Source: CAZAMB01 sp964486335 (GTDB lineage Bacteria; Planctomycetota; Phycisphaerae; UBA1845). From it: DNA of 64,000 bases. The position numbers and the translations under genes are program-made. Under the pieces are notes generated by a model that made no database searches, was not told where the DNA came from, and was given only the letters and a program-made list of their open reading frames with translations. Shown in pieces: positions 52,500-61,212 of this stretch. The DNA lies in the NCBI GenBank assembly GCA_964486335.1, contig CAZAMB010000012.1:1-64000 (forward strand), given 5' to 3'. Position 1 is the stretch's first letter. Each line of letters opens with the position of its first letter.

Positions 52500-53933
52500 G
52501 TGACCACATGCGCTGCGAATGTCGAAAAGGAAATCGAATCATTGGTCGCGACCAAAGTCGGATCGCAGAAGTACTCCGTCTGGTTCAAGGACACGACGCA
52601 GTTCACGATGATCGACGGACACCTGAATGTCCGCACGCCGAACCACTTCGTCGGAGATTACATCGAGCGTAACTTTGCCGGCGTCATCGTCGAGGCCGCG
52701 CGCGACGTGCTCGGTTACGAGCCTTCGATCAGCTTTACGATTGAACCGGCGCTGGCCCGAGGCGTCGGCAAGAAGCAGCCGGATCGGCAAGTGGAGTTTG
52801 TCGTTCGCGAGCCGGAACGGCGGGCCAAAGAAAACCGCCGCGAGTCCGTTTCTTCGCCCTCACTGTTGAGAGGGACTTTCGCCGAGTTCGTGGTGGGTGG
52901 GTCCAATCGGCTTGCGCACGCCGCGTCCCTGAGCGTCGTGGAGTCGCCGGGCAAGAAGTACAACCCGCTGTTCTTGCACGGGGGCGTCGGGTTGGGCAAG
53001 ACGCATCTTCTTCAGGCGATCTGCAACGCTTTTCGCGAGCAGCGCCCCGACTTTCAGTGGCGGTACGTGACCGGCGAGGATTTCACGAACGACTTCGTGA
53101 CGGCGGTGAAGGCGCGGGAAATGCACGCGTTCCAGGAGCGTTATCGAAAGATCGACGCGCTGGTGATCGACGATGTTCATTTTCTCGCCAACAAGCGGGC
53201 GACGCAGGACGGTTTCCTCCAGACGTTCAAGGCGATCGACGCCGCGGGCAAGCAGCTTGTGCTCGCGTCCGACGCCCATCCCAAGCTGATCGGCCAGTTT
53301 TCCGAATCGCTGGTGAGCCGCTTTCTGTCGGGCATGGTCGTTCGGATCGACGCGCCGGACTTCGAGGTGCGCCTGAACGTGCTTCGCCGGCGCACAAAAG
53401 CGCTTAAGGTCGATATCAGCGACGTCGTGCTGCAGCACATCGCCGAGACTTTCCGCAGCAACATCCGCGAGCTGGAAGGCGCGCTGCTCAAGGTGATCGC
53501 GCATGCCCAGGTGACGGGCCAACCGATCACGCCCGCGATGGCCGACGACGCACTGCGCGACCTCGCGCGGCATACCGCGCCGGTCGTGCTGTTGGGTGAC
53601 ATTGAAAACACCGTGTCGATCTATTTCGGACTTCGACCGGCCGATCTCCATACGTCGCGGAAATCACGGACGATCGCCCTCGCGCGGGGAATCGCGATGC
53701 ATCTCGCCCGAAAGCACACGGATTTGTCCTTTCCGGATATCGGCCGGTTCATGGGCAACAAGAATCACTCGACCGTGCTGTTCGCCTGCCGTCGCATCGG
53801 CGCGTTGCTCAACGCCAATGCCAACGTTCAGTGGCTCACCTCGGGCGGTCCACGGCAAAAGTGCATTACGCCGATCGTCGCCGATCTGGAGGAGCAACTT
53901 TCCGGTGGGCGAGGCTCGCTAGGCGCAAGGTAG
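52500..53933 (+). CDS. dnaA: Chromosomal replication initiator DnaA
   Basis: 477 residues from GTG 52500, with GGAGG five bases upstream. Domain I (about 1-85, VGSQKYSVWFKDTTQFTMIDGHLNVRTPNHFVGDYIERNF), a short linker, the AAA+ domain III with Walker A HGGVGLGKTH (160-169) and Walker B ALVIDDVHFLANKRATQ, sensor FRSNIRELEGAL, and domain IV with the DNA-binding signature LSFPDIGRFMGNKNHSTVLFACRRI. In that signature Asn422 replaces the usual Asp of RDH(S/T)TV. The C-terminus is extended by about 25 residues. dnaN does not follow; a glycosyltransferase does. Confidence 0.96.
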   Translation: MTTCAANVEKEIESLVATKVGSQKYSVWFKDTTQFTMIDGHLNVRTPNHFVGDYIERNFAGVIVEAARDVLGYEPSISFTIEPALARGVGKKQPDRQVEFVVREPERRAKENRRESVSSPSLLRGTFAEFVVGGSNRLAHAASLSVVESPGKKYNPLFLHGGVGLGKTHLLQAICNAFREQRPDFQWRYVTGEDFTNDFVTAVKAREMHAFQERYRKIDALVIDDVHFLANKRATQDGFLQTFKAIDAAGKQLVLASDAHPKLIGQFSESLVSRFLSGMVVRIDAPDFEVRLNVLRRRTKALKVDISDVVLQHIAETFRSNIRELEGALLKVIAHAQVTGQPITPAMADDALRDLARHTAPVVLLGDIENTVSIYFGLRPADLHTSRKSRTIALARGIAMHLARKHTDLSFPDIGRFMGNKNHSTVLFACRRIGALLNANANVQWLTSGGPRQKCITPIVADLEEQLSGGRGSLGAR

Positions 53934-54025
53934 ATGCGGCAATTGGCGTGGCGCTCGATCGGGGCGAGGTGATTCCGCGACCTCGCAACTCAAGGCGCCC
54001 CCCTGTTTCGTCGAACATTCCCATA

Positions 54026-55777
54026 ATGTCGGGGTTTTCCACCACGCCAGCGCCTTTGCGCGCCGAAGGTTATCGGATCGCGCCCGGACTTCGTCTAAGC
54101 TCCGACATCACGAAACGCAGCCATGTACTCTGGTTGATTGCATTGCTAGCCGCCACAGTTGTCGTCCGGTTGGCGGATCCGACGGGATGGCTGGGCTCCG
54201 ATGACGCCGCCTATTACTCCGCCGCCGAGCAGGTCCTCACCGGATCGCCGATCACGCGACTGCATCATCATTATGCCCGCATGGTTGTCATTCTCCCCAT
54301 TGCCGCGTCTGTCGCGTTGTTCGGGCATTCGACTGCTGCCGTGGCCGCGCCGATGCTCGCGGCGTCGGTGCTTTGTGTTCTGGTTGTCGTGCTGCTGGGT
54401 CGGGTGCTCTGGGGTTGGCGTGAGGGACTGGCGGCGGGCATCGTCGTTTCGGTGCTTCCCTATTTTCGTATCTTGTCCACAACGGCGTTTCCCGATGTCC
54501 ACGTTTGCCTGTGGGCGACAACGTCCATGCTTCTTGCCGTGCTCGCGAGCCGTACAGTCCGTCGCGGCAACGCAAGAATATTGTACACCGCCGCAGGGTT
54601 CACTTTCGGCATGGCGGTCTCGGCCAAGGTATTCGCCGCGACTGCGGGGCTGGGGATCGGGGTTCTTTTTCTCCAGAAACATGATGAACAGGGCACGAAC
54701 GACGGCGGGTCGTCACGACGCCGGCTGCCGGCCATCGCGTCCATTGCATGCGGCGGGCTGCTCTTTCTGTTGATCGAGGGGGCTTTCTACTCGTTCCAGG
54801 CCAATGACTTTTTCTTCTCGTTGCATGCCCATGAGCATTCCCAGGCGGGCGCGCCGACGATGGCGCCCGAGAACGATCCGACCCGCATCGGGGTCGCCGC
54901 AATGATCGCCGATCGGATGATGTTGATGTTTCGTCCGTCCTCGTCGGGTTGGGGGTGGATGGGCGTGTTTTTCTGGCCGGCGATTGTCGCGGCGCTGTTC
55001 CATCGCGGCGGGCGCAGCCTGGCCGCGTGGGCCGGCGGGACGTATTTGCTGATCGCCTTCGCGCCGGTCAGCTTCGCCGGCGGTTACCAGCCCTATCCGC
55101 ACTTCCACGGGCGACACATTCTTCCCGCATGCGTGCCGTTCGCGTTGTGTTTGGCGCGATCGTTGATGACGATATCTGACCGAGTGGGACTTGCCGGCGA
55201 AGGCGCTAAATATCGCGCCTGGGCGGCAGCGGTGTTCGGGGTCGTGGTGACGGCACTGGGATTCGCCAATCCGCGAGAACTTAGCGGATTCCGCGATCGC
55301 CCGACGGGAAGGCTCGGCGATGCGATCCGGCAAATCGCTTCATCGATGGATCCAGGCGACGACAAACCGATCTTCATGACGGCTTCGACCTATTGGCGAT
55401 ATCGAATTCTTTTTCCCGAATCGTTGCGAATGCGACTACGCATCGCGGTGGACGCAGACGCCGCCGATTGGTGGCGCGATACGACTTTTGACGCGGTGGG
55501 CCGAGCCGAGCCGCTTCCCCGGCCGGACGATGCCTATCTGATCGCCACACCCCGACAGATTCGAGGCGAAGCGGAAACGTGGGACTACGACGTACCGCTT
55601 CCCCAGGGGCCGCTGACCGCATGGCAAAACTCGCCCACGGTGATGGCTATAGTCCGCAACGCCGATCGCAAGATCGAACCATCAACCACGGTAGAACCCG
55701 CTACGGACCCCATCGTCGTCCTGGCGGGCGGACAATCAGCCCGTGCCCAAACCGCCGCCGCCGGTCTTGTGCCGTGA
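54026..55777 (+). CDS. GT39/ArnT-like polytopic glycosyltransferase
   Basis: 583 residues from ATG 54026; the frame is open far upstream but overlaps dnaA there. About 10-11 transmembrane helices. The first periplasmic loop LADPTGWLGSDDAAYYSAAEQVLTG contains the acidic DD pair characteristic of PMT/ArnT-type transferases (GT39/GT83), which use polyprenyl-phosphate sugars, and LHHHYARMVVILPIAASVALFG follows as in that family. The C-terminal ~150 residues form a soluble domain. Acceptor unknown (lipid A-like, protein or wall polymer). No ribosome site is visible. Confidence 0.8.
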   Translation: MSGFSTTPAPLRAEGYRIAPGLRLSSDITKRSHVLWLIALLAATVVVRLADPTGWLGSDDAAYYSAAEQVLTGSPITRLHHHYARMVVILPIAASVALFGHSTAAVAAPMLAASVLCVLVVVLLGRVLWGWREGLAAGIVVSVLPYFRILSTTAFPDVHVCLWATTSMLLAVLASRTVRRGNARILYTAAGFTFGMAVSAKVFAATAGLGIGVLFLQKHDEQGTNDGGSSRRRLPAIASIACGGLLFLLIEGAFYSFQANDFFFSLHAHEHSQAGAPTMAPENDPTRIGVAAMIADRMMLMFRPSSSGWGWMGVFFWPAIVAALFHRGGRSLAAWAGGTYLLIAFAPVSFAGGYQPYPHFHGRHILPACVPFALCLARSLMTISDRVGLAGEGAKYRAWAAAVFGVVVTALGFANPRELSGFRDRPTGRLGDAIRQIASSMDPGDDKPIFMTASTYWRYRILFPESLRMRLRIAVDADAADWWRDTTFDAVGRAEPLPRPDDAYLIATPRQIRGEAETWDYDVPLPQGPLTAWQNSPTVMAIVRNADRKIEPSTTVEPATDPIVVLAGGQSARAQTAAAGLVP

Positions 55778-55848
55778 CCGACTCGACAACGAGACAGACT
55801 TCCCGTCGGTGCACTTACGCGCGGAACCGGGCGCTGAAGTCAAGGAAA

Positions 55849-57129
55849 CTACAACTCACAGGCCTCCGACCGCGAGCGAATCAAGACCGACCCGGCTGTC
55901 ATGAGCAACAGCGCCACCACGAGGACACCCCATGTTGAAATCGTAGGGATACACACGCCGTCGATCAGCGTGCAATCGTCGCAGGCATCGCCGGCACCGT
56001 CCGAATCCAGGTCGGACTGGCCTGGGTTGAACTTCGATGGGCAGTTGTCCACGTCGTCTCTCACTCCGTCGCTATCGGCATCGCACGCGTCACCGACGCC
56101 ATCATCGTTCGAATCGGTCTGGTCGGGATTCGGAACGATCGGACAATTGTCCAGGGAATTGGGGACACCGTCGCCATCGTCGTCGAGACCGGGCAACGGG
56201 GGCTGCTGGACTGGAAAAACAAAGTGCGTCGCGGCCAGCGGCATTCCGGTCTTGGCTTCGCTGCGAACCGCGCCGACCTGACCGCCGACGTCGGCACAAG
56301 TCTCGCACGGTATCGCGCGGATGCCTCCGACGAAATTGCTGGTTCCCGGCAGCGGCGTCGGCTCGAACGCTCCATTGCAATTGGCGTCGACGAGCATGCC
56401 GCCCGTAGTGGTCAGCACGCCGAAGCCGGGAGCGGCGGAATGGACCCAATGCGCGTCGGTGATGGCAAGCGTCATCGACCCATAGGGCATGCCGGTTGGG
56501 CCGGTGGCCGCATCAAGCGTCCGGGTCAAAAGGTCGGACTGTCGAGTAAAAATGAACTTGGGAAGTACAGGAAGCGTCGCATCATAAGTTCCCCCTGCGG
56601 GGCAGGCATGGCGAATGGTCATCGTTCCGCCGGGCTGCGGACTGTCGGACAGGCAAATGGAAACGTCCCACAATTCCGGAGACTGGCCGCCATTGTAGGT
56701 GACGACCATTGGCGAGATCGAACTCAGTCGCAATGCGACGATTTCAATGGGAATGGTGACTTCGGACGGACAGACAGGCAAGAACGCAGGTGCTGTTCGA
56801 CGGACGACCGTATCCGTCAACCCAAGCGTACCGGGAGGCGAAGTCGTCAACGGAGTTCCCTTGAGGCTAATGGTGCCGCCGAAAGGATCCGACCCAATCG
56901 CGAAAAAATCCGCAGGGATGGGTGTTGGCGCAAAATCGACGGCGGTGGTCCCGTTGGCAGGAGTAAACCAAAGGTCGATGCCGGGCAGTACCGTGTCGGC
57001 CAATCCAACACTGCATTGGATGACCATCAAATAAAGGACTGCCCGAATGGGCAATTCGCCCAGCAATCCTCTACATCGCCGATTGCTTATGGAAAGCAGC
57101 GCACCTTTTTTCTTGTCGATGGTTGACAT
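55849..57129 (-). CDS. Secreted protein with calcium-binding TSP3-like repeats and IPTL-type sorting tail
   Basis: 426 residues from ATG 57129, with GGAGA about 7 bases upstream. Signal peptide around IRAVLYLMVIQCSVGLA. The middle (about 60-300) is a beta-rich domain of unknown type. Asp-rich repeats follow, DDDGDGVPNSLDNCPIVPNPDQTDSNDDGVGDACDADSDGVRDDVDNCP, as in thrombospondin type 3 repeats, which bind calcium. The end is CIPTISTWGVLVVALLLMTAGSVLIRSRSE: an IPTL-CTERM-like signal, one helix and a basic cluster, used for surface sorting. A cognate sortase-like enzyme is not in the window. Confidence 0.82.
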   Translation of the reverse strand: MSTIDKKKGALLSISNRRCRGLLGELPIRAVLYLMVIQCSVGLADTVLPGIDLWFTPANGTTAVDFAPTPIPADFFAIGSDPFGGTISLKGTPLTTSPPGTLGLTDTVVRRTAPAFLPVCPSEVTIPIEIVALRLSSISPMVVTYNGGQSPELWDVSICLSDSPQPGGTMTIRHACPAGGTYDATLPVLPKFIFTRQSDLLTRTLDAATGPTGMPYGSMTLAITDAHWVHSAAPGFGVLTTTGGMLVDANCNGAFEPTPLPGTSNFVGGIRAIPCETCADVGGQVGAVRSEAKTGMPLAATHFVFPVQQPPLPGLDDDGDGVPNSLDNCPIVPNPDQTDSNDDGVGDACDADSDGVRDDVDNCPSKFNPGQSDLDSDGAGDACDDCTLIDGVCIPTISTWGVLVVALLLMTAGSVLIRSRSEACEL

Positions 57130-57225
57130 GACACGATCTCCGACCCTTGACCCGAACGGAAACAAGCCTCAGCCGGCGAGCGGAAGCCGTATGGAAATTC
57201 TCGTCCGCAAGCCTGCCGAAGCACG

Positions 57226-57306
57226 AAACTGAATCTCCAGTTTAGTAAAATGCCGATTGTGTATTCAAGGTTTATTTTTGCCTTTTTTGACTTTTTTATG
57301 GCTTTT
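57226..57306 (-). promoter_or_regulatory. A-tract UP-like element, promoter and inverted repeat of the IPTL-protein gene
   Basis: On the minus strand, four A-tracts of 4-6 bases (57303-57306, 57292-57297, 57283-57288, 57275-57279) spaced 8-10 bases apart precede TTGAAT (57268-57263), then ACTAAA after 16 bases (57246-57241). An inverted repeat AAACTG-N6-CAGTTT (57226-57243) covers the start region. The A-tract run is unusual in this GC-rich DNA. The remaining bases up to 57476 hold only a 26-codon basic frame I do not trust. Confidence 0.45.
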
Positions 57307-57476
57307 CTTGGGGTGCCGGAAGCCAACCCATCGAATTCGGACAATAACCAATGGCGGGGGGGAGTTCATGGCTCGGATTCGAAAAGGAGGCCGAGCGTAC
57401 AGGCATGCGCGCGGTCTGAGGCTCTGTGGCTCTTCTTGCCATGATTGAAGCGGCGGCGGTTGTTCCTGGCGATCGG

Positions 57477-57506
57477 TTCGACGGCTCCGGCGCAGCGGCT
57501 TACAAT
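57477..57506 (+). promoter_or_regulatory. Putative promoter of rnpB
   Basis: TACAAT at 57501-57506 is a good -10, 8-9 bases before the first base of the RNase P P1 helix. The -35 candidate TTCGAC (57477-57482, 18-base spacer) is weak. Confidence 0.45.
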
Positions 57507-57514
57507 TGAGCCTC

Positions 57515-57886
57515 TCCGGTGGAGCGGGCGAAGGTGATCGCTCGGACGGTTCGCCGTTCGGGAGGAAAGTCCGAACTGGACAGGGCACGGTGGTTGGTAA
57601 CACCAACCCGGCGCGAGCCGAGGGAAAGTGCCACAGAAAATACACCGCCCGAAAGGGTAAGGGTGAAAAGGTGCGGTAAGAGCGCACCGCGCGGATGGTG
57701 ACATCCGCGGCAAGGCAAACCCCACCGCCAGCAAGCCCAAATAAGCAGCGAGAGGCGGCCCGCCTCGACCAAACGAAGCTGCGGGTAGGGTGCTCGAGCC
57801 GGCGGGCGACCGTCGGCCCAGACAAATGATCGCCCATTCGCTTCATGCGAGGGACAGAATTCGGCTTATCCGCCCGCTCCGTCGGA
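57515..57886 (+). ncRNA. rnpB: RNase P RNA, class A
   Basis: The catalytic RNA that cuts the 5' leader from tRNA precursors. The ends pair over 16 bases as helix P1: TCCGGTGGAGCGGGCG (57515-57530) with CGCCCGCTCCGTCGGA (57871-57886). The conserved cores GAGGAAAGTCCG (57562-57573), ACAGGGCA, AGTGCCACAGAAA, AAGGGTAAGGGTGAAA, CAAACCCCACC and ACAGAATTCGGCTTAT (57854-57869) are all present in order. The P4 strands show a compensated change (CCGAA with TTCGG) from the usual CCGGG/CCCGG. About 372 nt, normal for the class. Confidence 0.95.
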
Positions 57887-57917
57887 GAACCACCGGTCCG
57901 TCAGCAGTGCCTGCGAA

Positions 57918-59240
57918 TCAACCGCGGATCACCCAACGGATCATCTCCCCCACCTTGGCGCCTTTGCCCTGCATCAGAATGCCGATGCGGAAAATGCGGC
58001 CGGCCGCGAAGACGAAGACCAGCGTGGTGATGATCATCAGGACAAGTCCGAGCACAGGCTGCCAAAGCGGAACACCGGGAGGAACCGCCATGCGAAGGGT
58101 CATGAGCATTGGCGTGGCCGGAGGAAACAGCGAAGCAAAAAGCGACAGGGTTGACGTCGGCTCTTTGACCACATTGAGCCAGATGAAAAGCGGAAACATG
58201 ATGACGATCATCATGGGGGTCATCAGGCTTTGTGCCTCCTTGATGTCGGTGACTGCCGCGCCGACGGAAATGAACAGCGCGCCGAACATCAAGATGGCGA
58301 AGACCTGAAAAATGACGAACCACCAGATGACATGCCTTGGGAACAGACTACCGAAACCGGCCTGGTGGACGGCGAGATAGGCCGCCACAAGGTAAATCGT
58401 GGCAATGGTCAGCGAGACACCCACCATACCCAGCAGTTTGCCCATCATCAATTGAAACGGCGGCACGGAACCGAGCAGCACCTCGGCGATGCGCAGGGTT
58501 TTTTCCTCGAGAACGCTCTGCATCAGCGGCGATGCGCCCACCATGACGACCATCACCATCAACATCATCAGCCCCATGGGCACGAAGATGTTGGCGAGTT
58601 CATTGGTTTTTTCGGCCTTGGAAATTCGCCCCTCGGCGTCCTTGTCGACCAGGCCGAGGTTGGAAACGCCTACGCGCCGCGTGACCTCGGCCACGAGGGC
58701 TGAATCCAGGTTCGCCTCCTTTAACCGGAGTTCGCGAATGCGATCATTGATCGGATCCCGCAGCCACTTCTGAATGTCGTCATAGGTCGGCATGTTGGAG
58801 TGATAAGCGACCGATGCCCGCTCAAGATCGGTTGCCTTGGGATCGATGACATCGGGCCCGATCACCACGAAAGCCATGAACTCTCCCTTGCGCACGCGTT
58901 CGGAAAGATCAAAGATCATCGATTCGACAGTGTCGGCCGTCGGTTCAATGGGAGTGAACAGGTATTTTGGTGACGTTTGTTTTCGCGCCGCTCCTTCGCC
59001 GGAAAAGATCGATTCTTTGTTTCGATTTTCCGCGGCGTCGATGACGGCGTTACCCAAATGACCGGATCGATCGAGAATCGCAATGTGTTTGTCCTTGGTA
59101 TCCACCTTGTCGCGCAGGAAGATTTGCAGACCGATGGAGCCGCCCCAGATGAGCGGCAAGGCCACAAGGCTGATGATGAACGCCTTGGTCTTGACCGCGG
59201 CCTGATATTCCCGCATGGCGACGACGATCACCTTACGCAT
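57918..59240 (-). CDS. ABC-2 type transporter permease (NatB-like)
   Basis: 440 residues. TM1 (AFIISLVALPLIWGGSIGLQIF) is followed by a ~190-residue extracytoplasmic domain, then five or six helices (IFVPMGLMMLMVMVVMVGASPLMQSVLEEKTLRIAEVLLGSVPPFQLMMGKLLGMVGVSLTIATIYLVAAY and onward). EEKTLRIAEVLLGSVPPFQLMMGKLLG is the family signature of NatB/YhaP-type permeases. Substrate unknown; NatAB expels Na+ in Bacillus, others export peptides. Its start overlaps the ATPase stop by 8 bases. Confidence 0.9.
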   Translation of the reverse strand: MRKVIVVAMREYQAAVKTKAFIISLVALPLIWGGSIGLQIFLRDKVDTKDKHIAILDRSGHLGNAVIDAAENRNKESIFSGEGAARKQTSPKYLFTPIEPTADTVESMIFDLSERVRKGEFMAFVVIGPDVIDPKATDLERASVAYHSNMPTYDDIQKWLRDPINDRIRELRLKEANLDSALVAEVTRRVGVSNLGLVDKDAEGRISKAEKTNELANIFVPMGLMMLMVMVVMVGASPLMQSVLEEKTLRIAEVLLGSVPPFQLMMGKLLGMVGVSLTIATIYLVAAYLAVHQAGFGSLFPRHVIWWFVIFQVFAILMFGALFISVGAAVTDIKEAQSLMTPMMIVIMFPLFIWLNVVKEPTSTLSLFASLFPPATPMLMTLRMAVPPGVPLWQPVLGLVLMIITTLVFVFAAGRIFRIGILMQGKGAKVGEMIRWVIRG

Positions 59241-60180
59241 GGGCGGCCTCCGTGGGTTGAACGATCCGCTCGGCCCCTTCGGCTTCGGGTCGGGCGATCC
59301 GCACGAAGATGTCGTGCAGCGAGGGACGGGTCAGCTCGAAGTGCGTCACGCGACCCTGTCGCATGAGCGCCGCGAGAATGTCCTGCGTATTCGTGTCCGG
59401 GGAAATCCTCAGGTCCTGCAATCGCCCGAAATCGGTCACGGCTTCGATGCCGCTGATGCAACGCGGATCAAACGTACCGTTTCCCTCGACGCGAACCCGG
59501 ACGGTATCCTGACCATAGCGGGATTGAATGGAGTCCAGCGTGCCGTCGAGCACCTTGTTGCCCTTGTAGATCATAAAGATGAAGTCGCACATTTTCTCGG
59601 CAACGGACATGTCGTGCGTCGAGAAGATCACCGTCGAGCCGTTTTTGCGAAGCTGAAGTACGGCCTCGCGCATGACGTCGGCGTTCACCGGATCGAGTCC
59701 GCTGAACGGCTCGTCGAGAATGACCAGTTCCGGGTCGGCGATGACGGTCGAAATAAACTGGACTTTCTGCGACATGCCCTTGGAGAGCGTTTCGACATTC
59801 TTGCCCGCCCATTTGGTCAGGTCCAATCGGTCCAGCCAGCGATCGACCCGGTCCTTGTAATCGCGACAGCCCTTGAGTTCGGCATAGAACCGGACGATTT
59901 CGCGGACCTTCATTTTCTTGTACAGACCGCGCTCTTCCGGGAGATAGCCGATCCGGTCGCTGGCCGCGCCGTAGGCACTCTCGCCCAGCACGCGAATCGA
60001 TCCTCGACCTTCGTCGGGGTGATAAATGCGCATGATCATGCGCAAGGTGGTCGTCTTGCCGGAACCGTTGGGACCGATGAACCCGTAAATGGCGCCCTTC
60101 GGAACCGCGAGCGAGAGGTCATTGACCGCAACATGGTCTCCGAAGGTTTTGCTGACGTGCTCGATTTCGATGACGTTCAT
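59233..60180 (-). CDS. ABC transporter ATP-binding protein (NatA-like)
   Basis: 315 residues from ATG 60180 (the frame is open to 60324, but the promoter lies there). Walker A GPNGSGKTT (35-43), signature LSKGMSQKVQ, Walker B LVILDEPFSGLD and the switch His in STHDM are complete. The signature LSKGM and the C-terminal ~75-residue domain resemble NatA/YhaQ proteins. It supplies energy to the permease encoded by the overlapping next gene. Confidence 0.93.
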   Translation of the reverse strand: MNVIEIEHVSKTFGDHVAVNDLSLAVPKGAIYGFIGPNGSGKTTTLRMIMRIYHPDEGRGSIRVLGESAYGAASDRIGYLPEERGLYKKMKVREIVRFYAELKGCRDYKDRVDRWLDRLDLTKWAGKNVETLSKGMSQKVQFISTVIADPELVILDEPFSGLDPVNADVMREAVLQLRKNGSTVIFSTHDMSVAEKMCDFIFMIYKGNKVLDGTLDSIQSRYGQDTVRVRVEGNGTFDPRCISGIEAVTDFGRLQDLRISPDTNTQDILAALMRQGRVTHFELTRPSLHDIFVRIARPEAEGAERIVQPTEAAHA

Positions 60181-60250
60181 GGCGATCTCTCGACGCGAAT
60201 CAATCGACCAGAAGGTCCGACGCAATTGGTTTCGGCGATGTCCGTGAATC

Positions 60251-60279
60251 ATCATATCGTTCGAATGAACGCGCCACAA
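60251..60279 (-). promoter_or_regulatory. Putative promoter of the ABC transporter operon
   Basis: Minus strand: TTGTGG (60279-60274), 17-base spacer, TATGAT (60256-60251). Start near 60244, leader about 64 bases. It lies just downstream of the terminator of the preceding gene. Confidence 0.5.
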
Positions 60280-60305
60280 ATGTTGGTAATTGTGTTGCCC
60301 GGCGC

Positions 60306-60338
60306 AAAAAAAAGGGAGTGCCACGTCGTAGCACTCCC
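60306..60338 (-). terminator. Strong rho-independent terminator
   Basis: On the minus strand, stem GGGAGTGC (60338-60331) and GCACTCCC (60321-60314) with a 9-base loop, then eight T (60313-60306). It ends the transcript of the small winged-helix-like gene. A 16-bp perfect palindrome GCCCGTCCGGACGGGC (60360-60375) stands between gene and terminator. Confidence 0.85.
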
Positions 60339-60389
60339 GAAGTCTTGTAAACTTGTCATGCCCGTCCGGACGGGCGTCAGAATCTGTCG

Positions 60390-60662
60390 TCAGCCCACGA
60401 GTTCACGACCCTGGCGCGTCAGCGCCGCGGCCAGCAAACGCTGACCCTCTGAATTGCCCAGCGCGCCCGACCAGATCAGCCCGTCGGCGCGAAGTTGTTC
60501 GAGCCACTCGGCCATGTTGTCGGCGCACTGCTCCACGGAATAGCCTGAATGCCCGGCGATTTCCTGAGCGAGCTCAAACTCAGTGAGCGGCCCGCCGCGC
60601 AAACGCCGCAGAATAATCAACTGGTGCTGCGCCAGAACTTCCGTTGCGTTGATCATGGTCAT
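60390..60662 (-). CDS. Small winged-helix-like protein
   Basis: 90 residues from ATG 60662; a second ATG at 60656 has GGGGGG eight bases upstream and may be the true start. The pattern MINATEVLAQHQLIILRRLRGGPLTEFELAQEIAGHSGYSVEQCADNMAEWLEQLRADGLIWSGAL reads as a winged-helix fold: an H-x-H helix pair and a short wing before LTRQGRELV. Probably a DNA-binding regulator of MarR/PadR-like size but not placed in a family. It is monocistronic, ended by a strong terminator. Confidence 0.6.
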   Translation of the reverse strand: MTMINATEVLAQHQLIILRRLRGGPLTEFELAQEIAGHSGYSVEQCADNMAEWLEQLRADGLIWSGALGNSEGQRLLAAALTRQGRELVG

Positions 60663-60984
60663 CGCCCCCCTTTCCTTACGTTGCCGGCGAAGAATATCGG
60701 TCGGCGCCGGCATGGGCTATCGAATCCAGCGCATTCTAGGCGCGACCGAATGCCCGGTCCACCCGACAAACGCCAGCTGTTTCGCCAGCCTTCCGATTGT
60801 CCGCCGAAACCGGCGCGGGTCCGATCGACACCCGCATGACCACTCGGTTTCTCGGACGGAGTGTCAACCGCGCCCGCCGATTTTTCAATCGACGAAACCG
60901 GGCAATCCGATACACTGATGGTACGATGAAACGGGGAAAAAGATCGCGGGGAGGCGATCAAACCAAAATGGAGCGAGACGCGTC
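60663..60984. other. Gap between divergent small genes
   Basis: 322 bases without a gene. A weak plus-strand promoter candidate TCGACG (60889-60894), 16-base spacer, TACACT (60911-60916) stands about 70 bases before the small membrane protein gene. No convincing promoter is seen for the minus-strand gene. Confidence 0.3.
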
Positions 60985-61212
60985 ATGGACAAACTTCCCT
61001 TCGCGGCCGGCATCTTCTGGAGAACTTTCGCCATTGTCGTCGTTCTGGTGGTCGTCGGCTGGTGGCTGATCGCCAAGCTTACCGGCTATGAAATCACCGC
61101 CGCTGATTACGGCGGAACGACGATCAGCACGATCCTGCTGGTCTACCTTATTCACCTCTGGTTGTTGCCGAGCGAACATCTGCATCACGACGACGAATCG
61201 CCGGAGGAGTGA
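60985..61212 (+). CDS. Small two-helix membrane protein
   Basis: 75 residues, with helices FWRTFAIVVVLVVVGWWLIAKL and TTISTILLVYLIHLWLLP, ending in a His/Asp/Glu tail (SEHLHHDDESPEE) that could bind a metal ion. Start ATG 60985 with GGAG eleven bases upstream. No family recognised. Its end overlaps the stop region of the convergent GT39-like gene by 28 bases. Confidence 0.6.
   Translation: MDKLPFAAGIFWRTFAIVVVLVVVGWWLIAKLTGYEITAADYGGTTISTILLVYLIHLWLLPSEHLHHDDESPEE

Noticed and set aside
57368..57448. A 26-codon Arg-rich frame starting MARIRKGG with GGGGAG upstream
   Set aside because: Very short, the spacing of the ribosome site is tight, and nothing else supports translation.
60360..60375. 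A 16-bp perfect palindrome as an operator
   Set aside because: It lies between a stop codon and a strong terminator, so it more likely forms part of the 3' end structure; kept only as a note.
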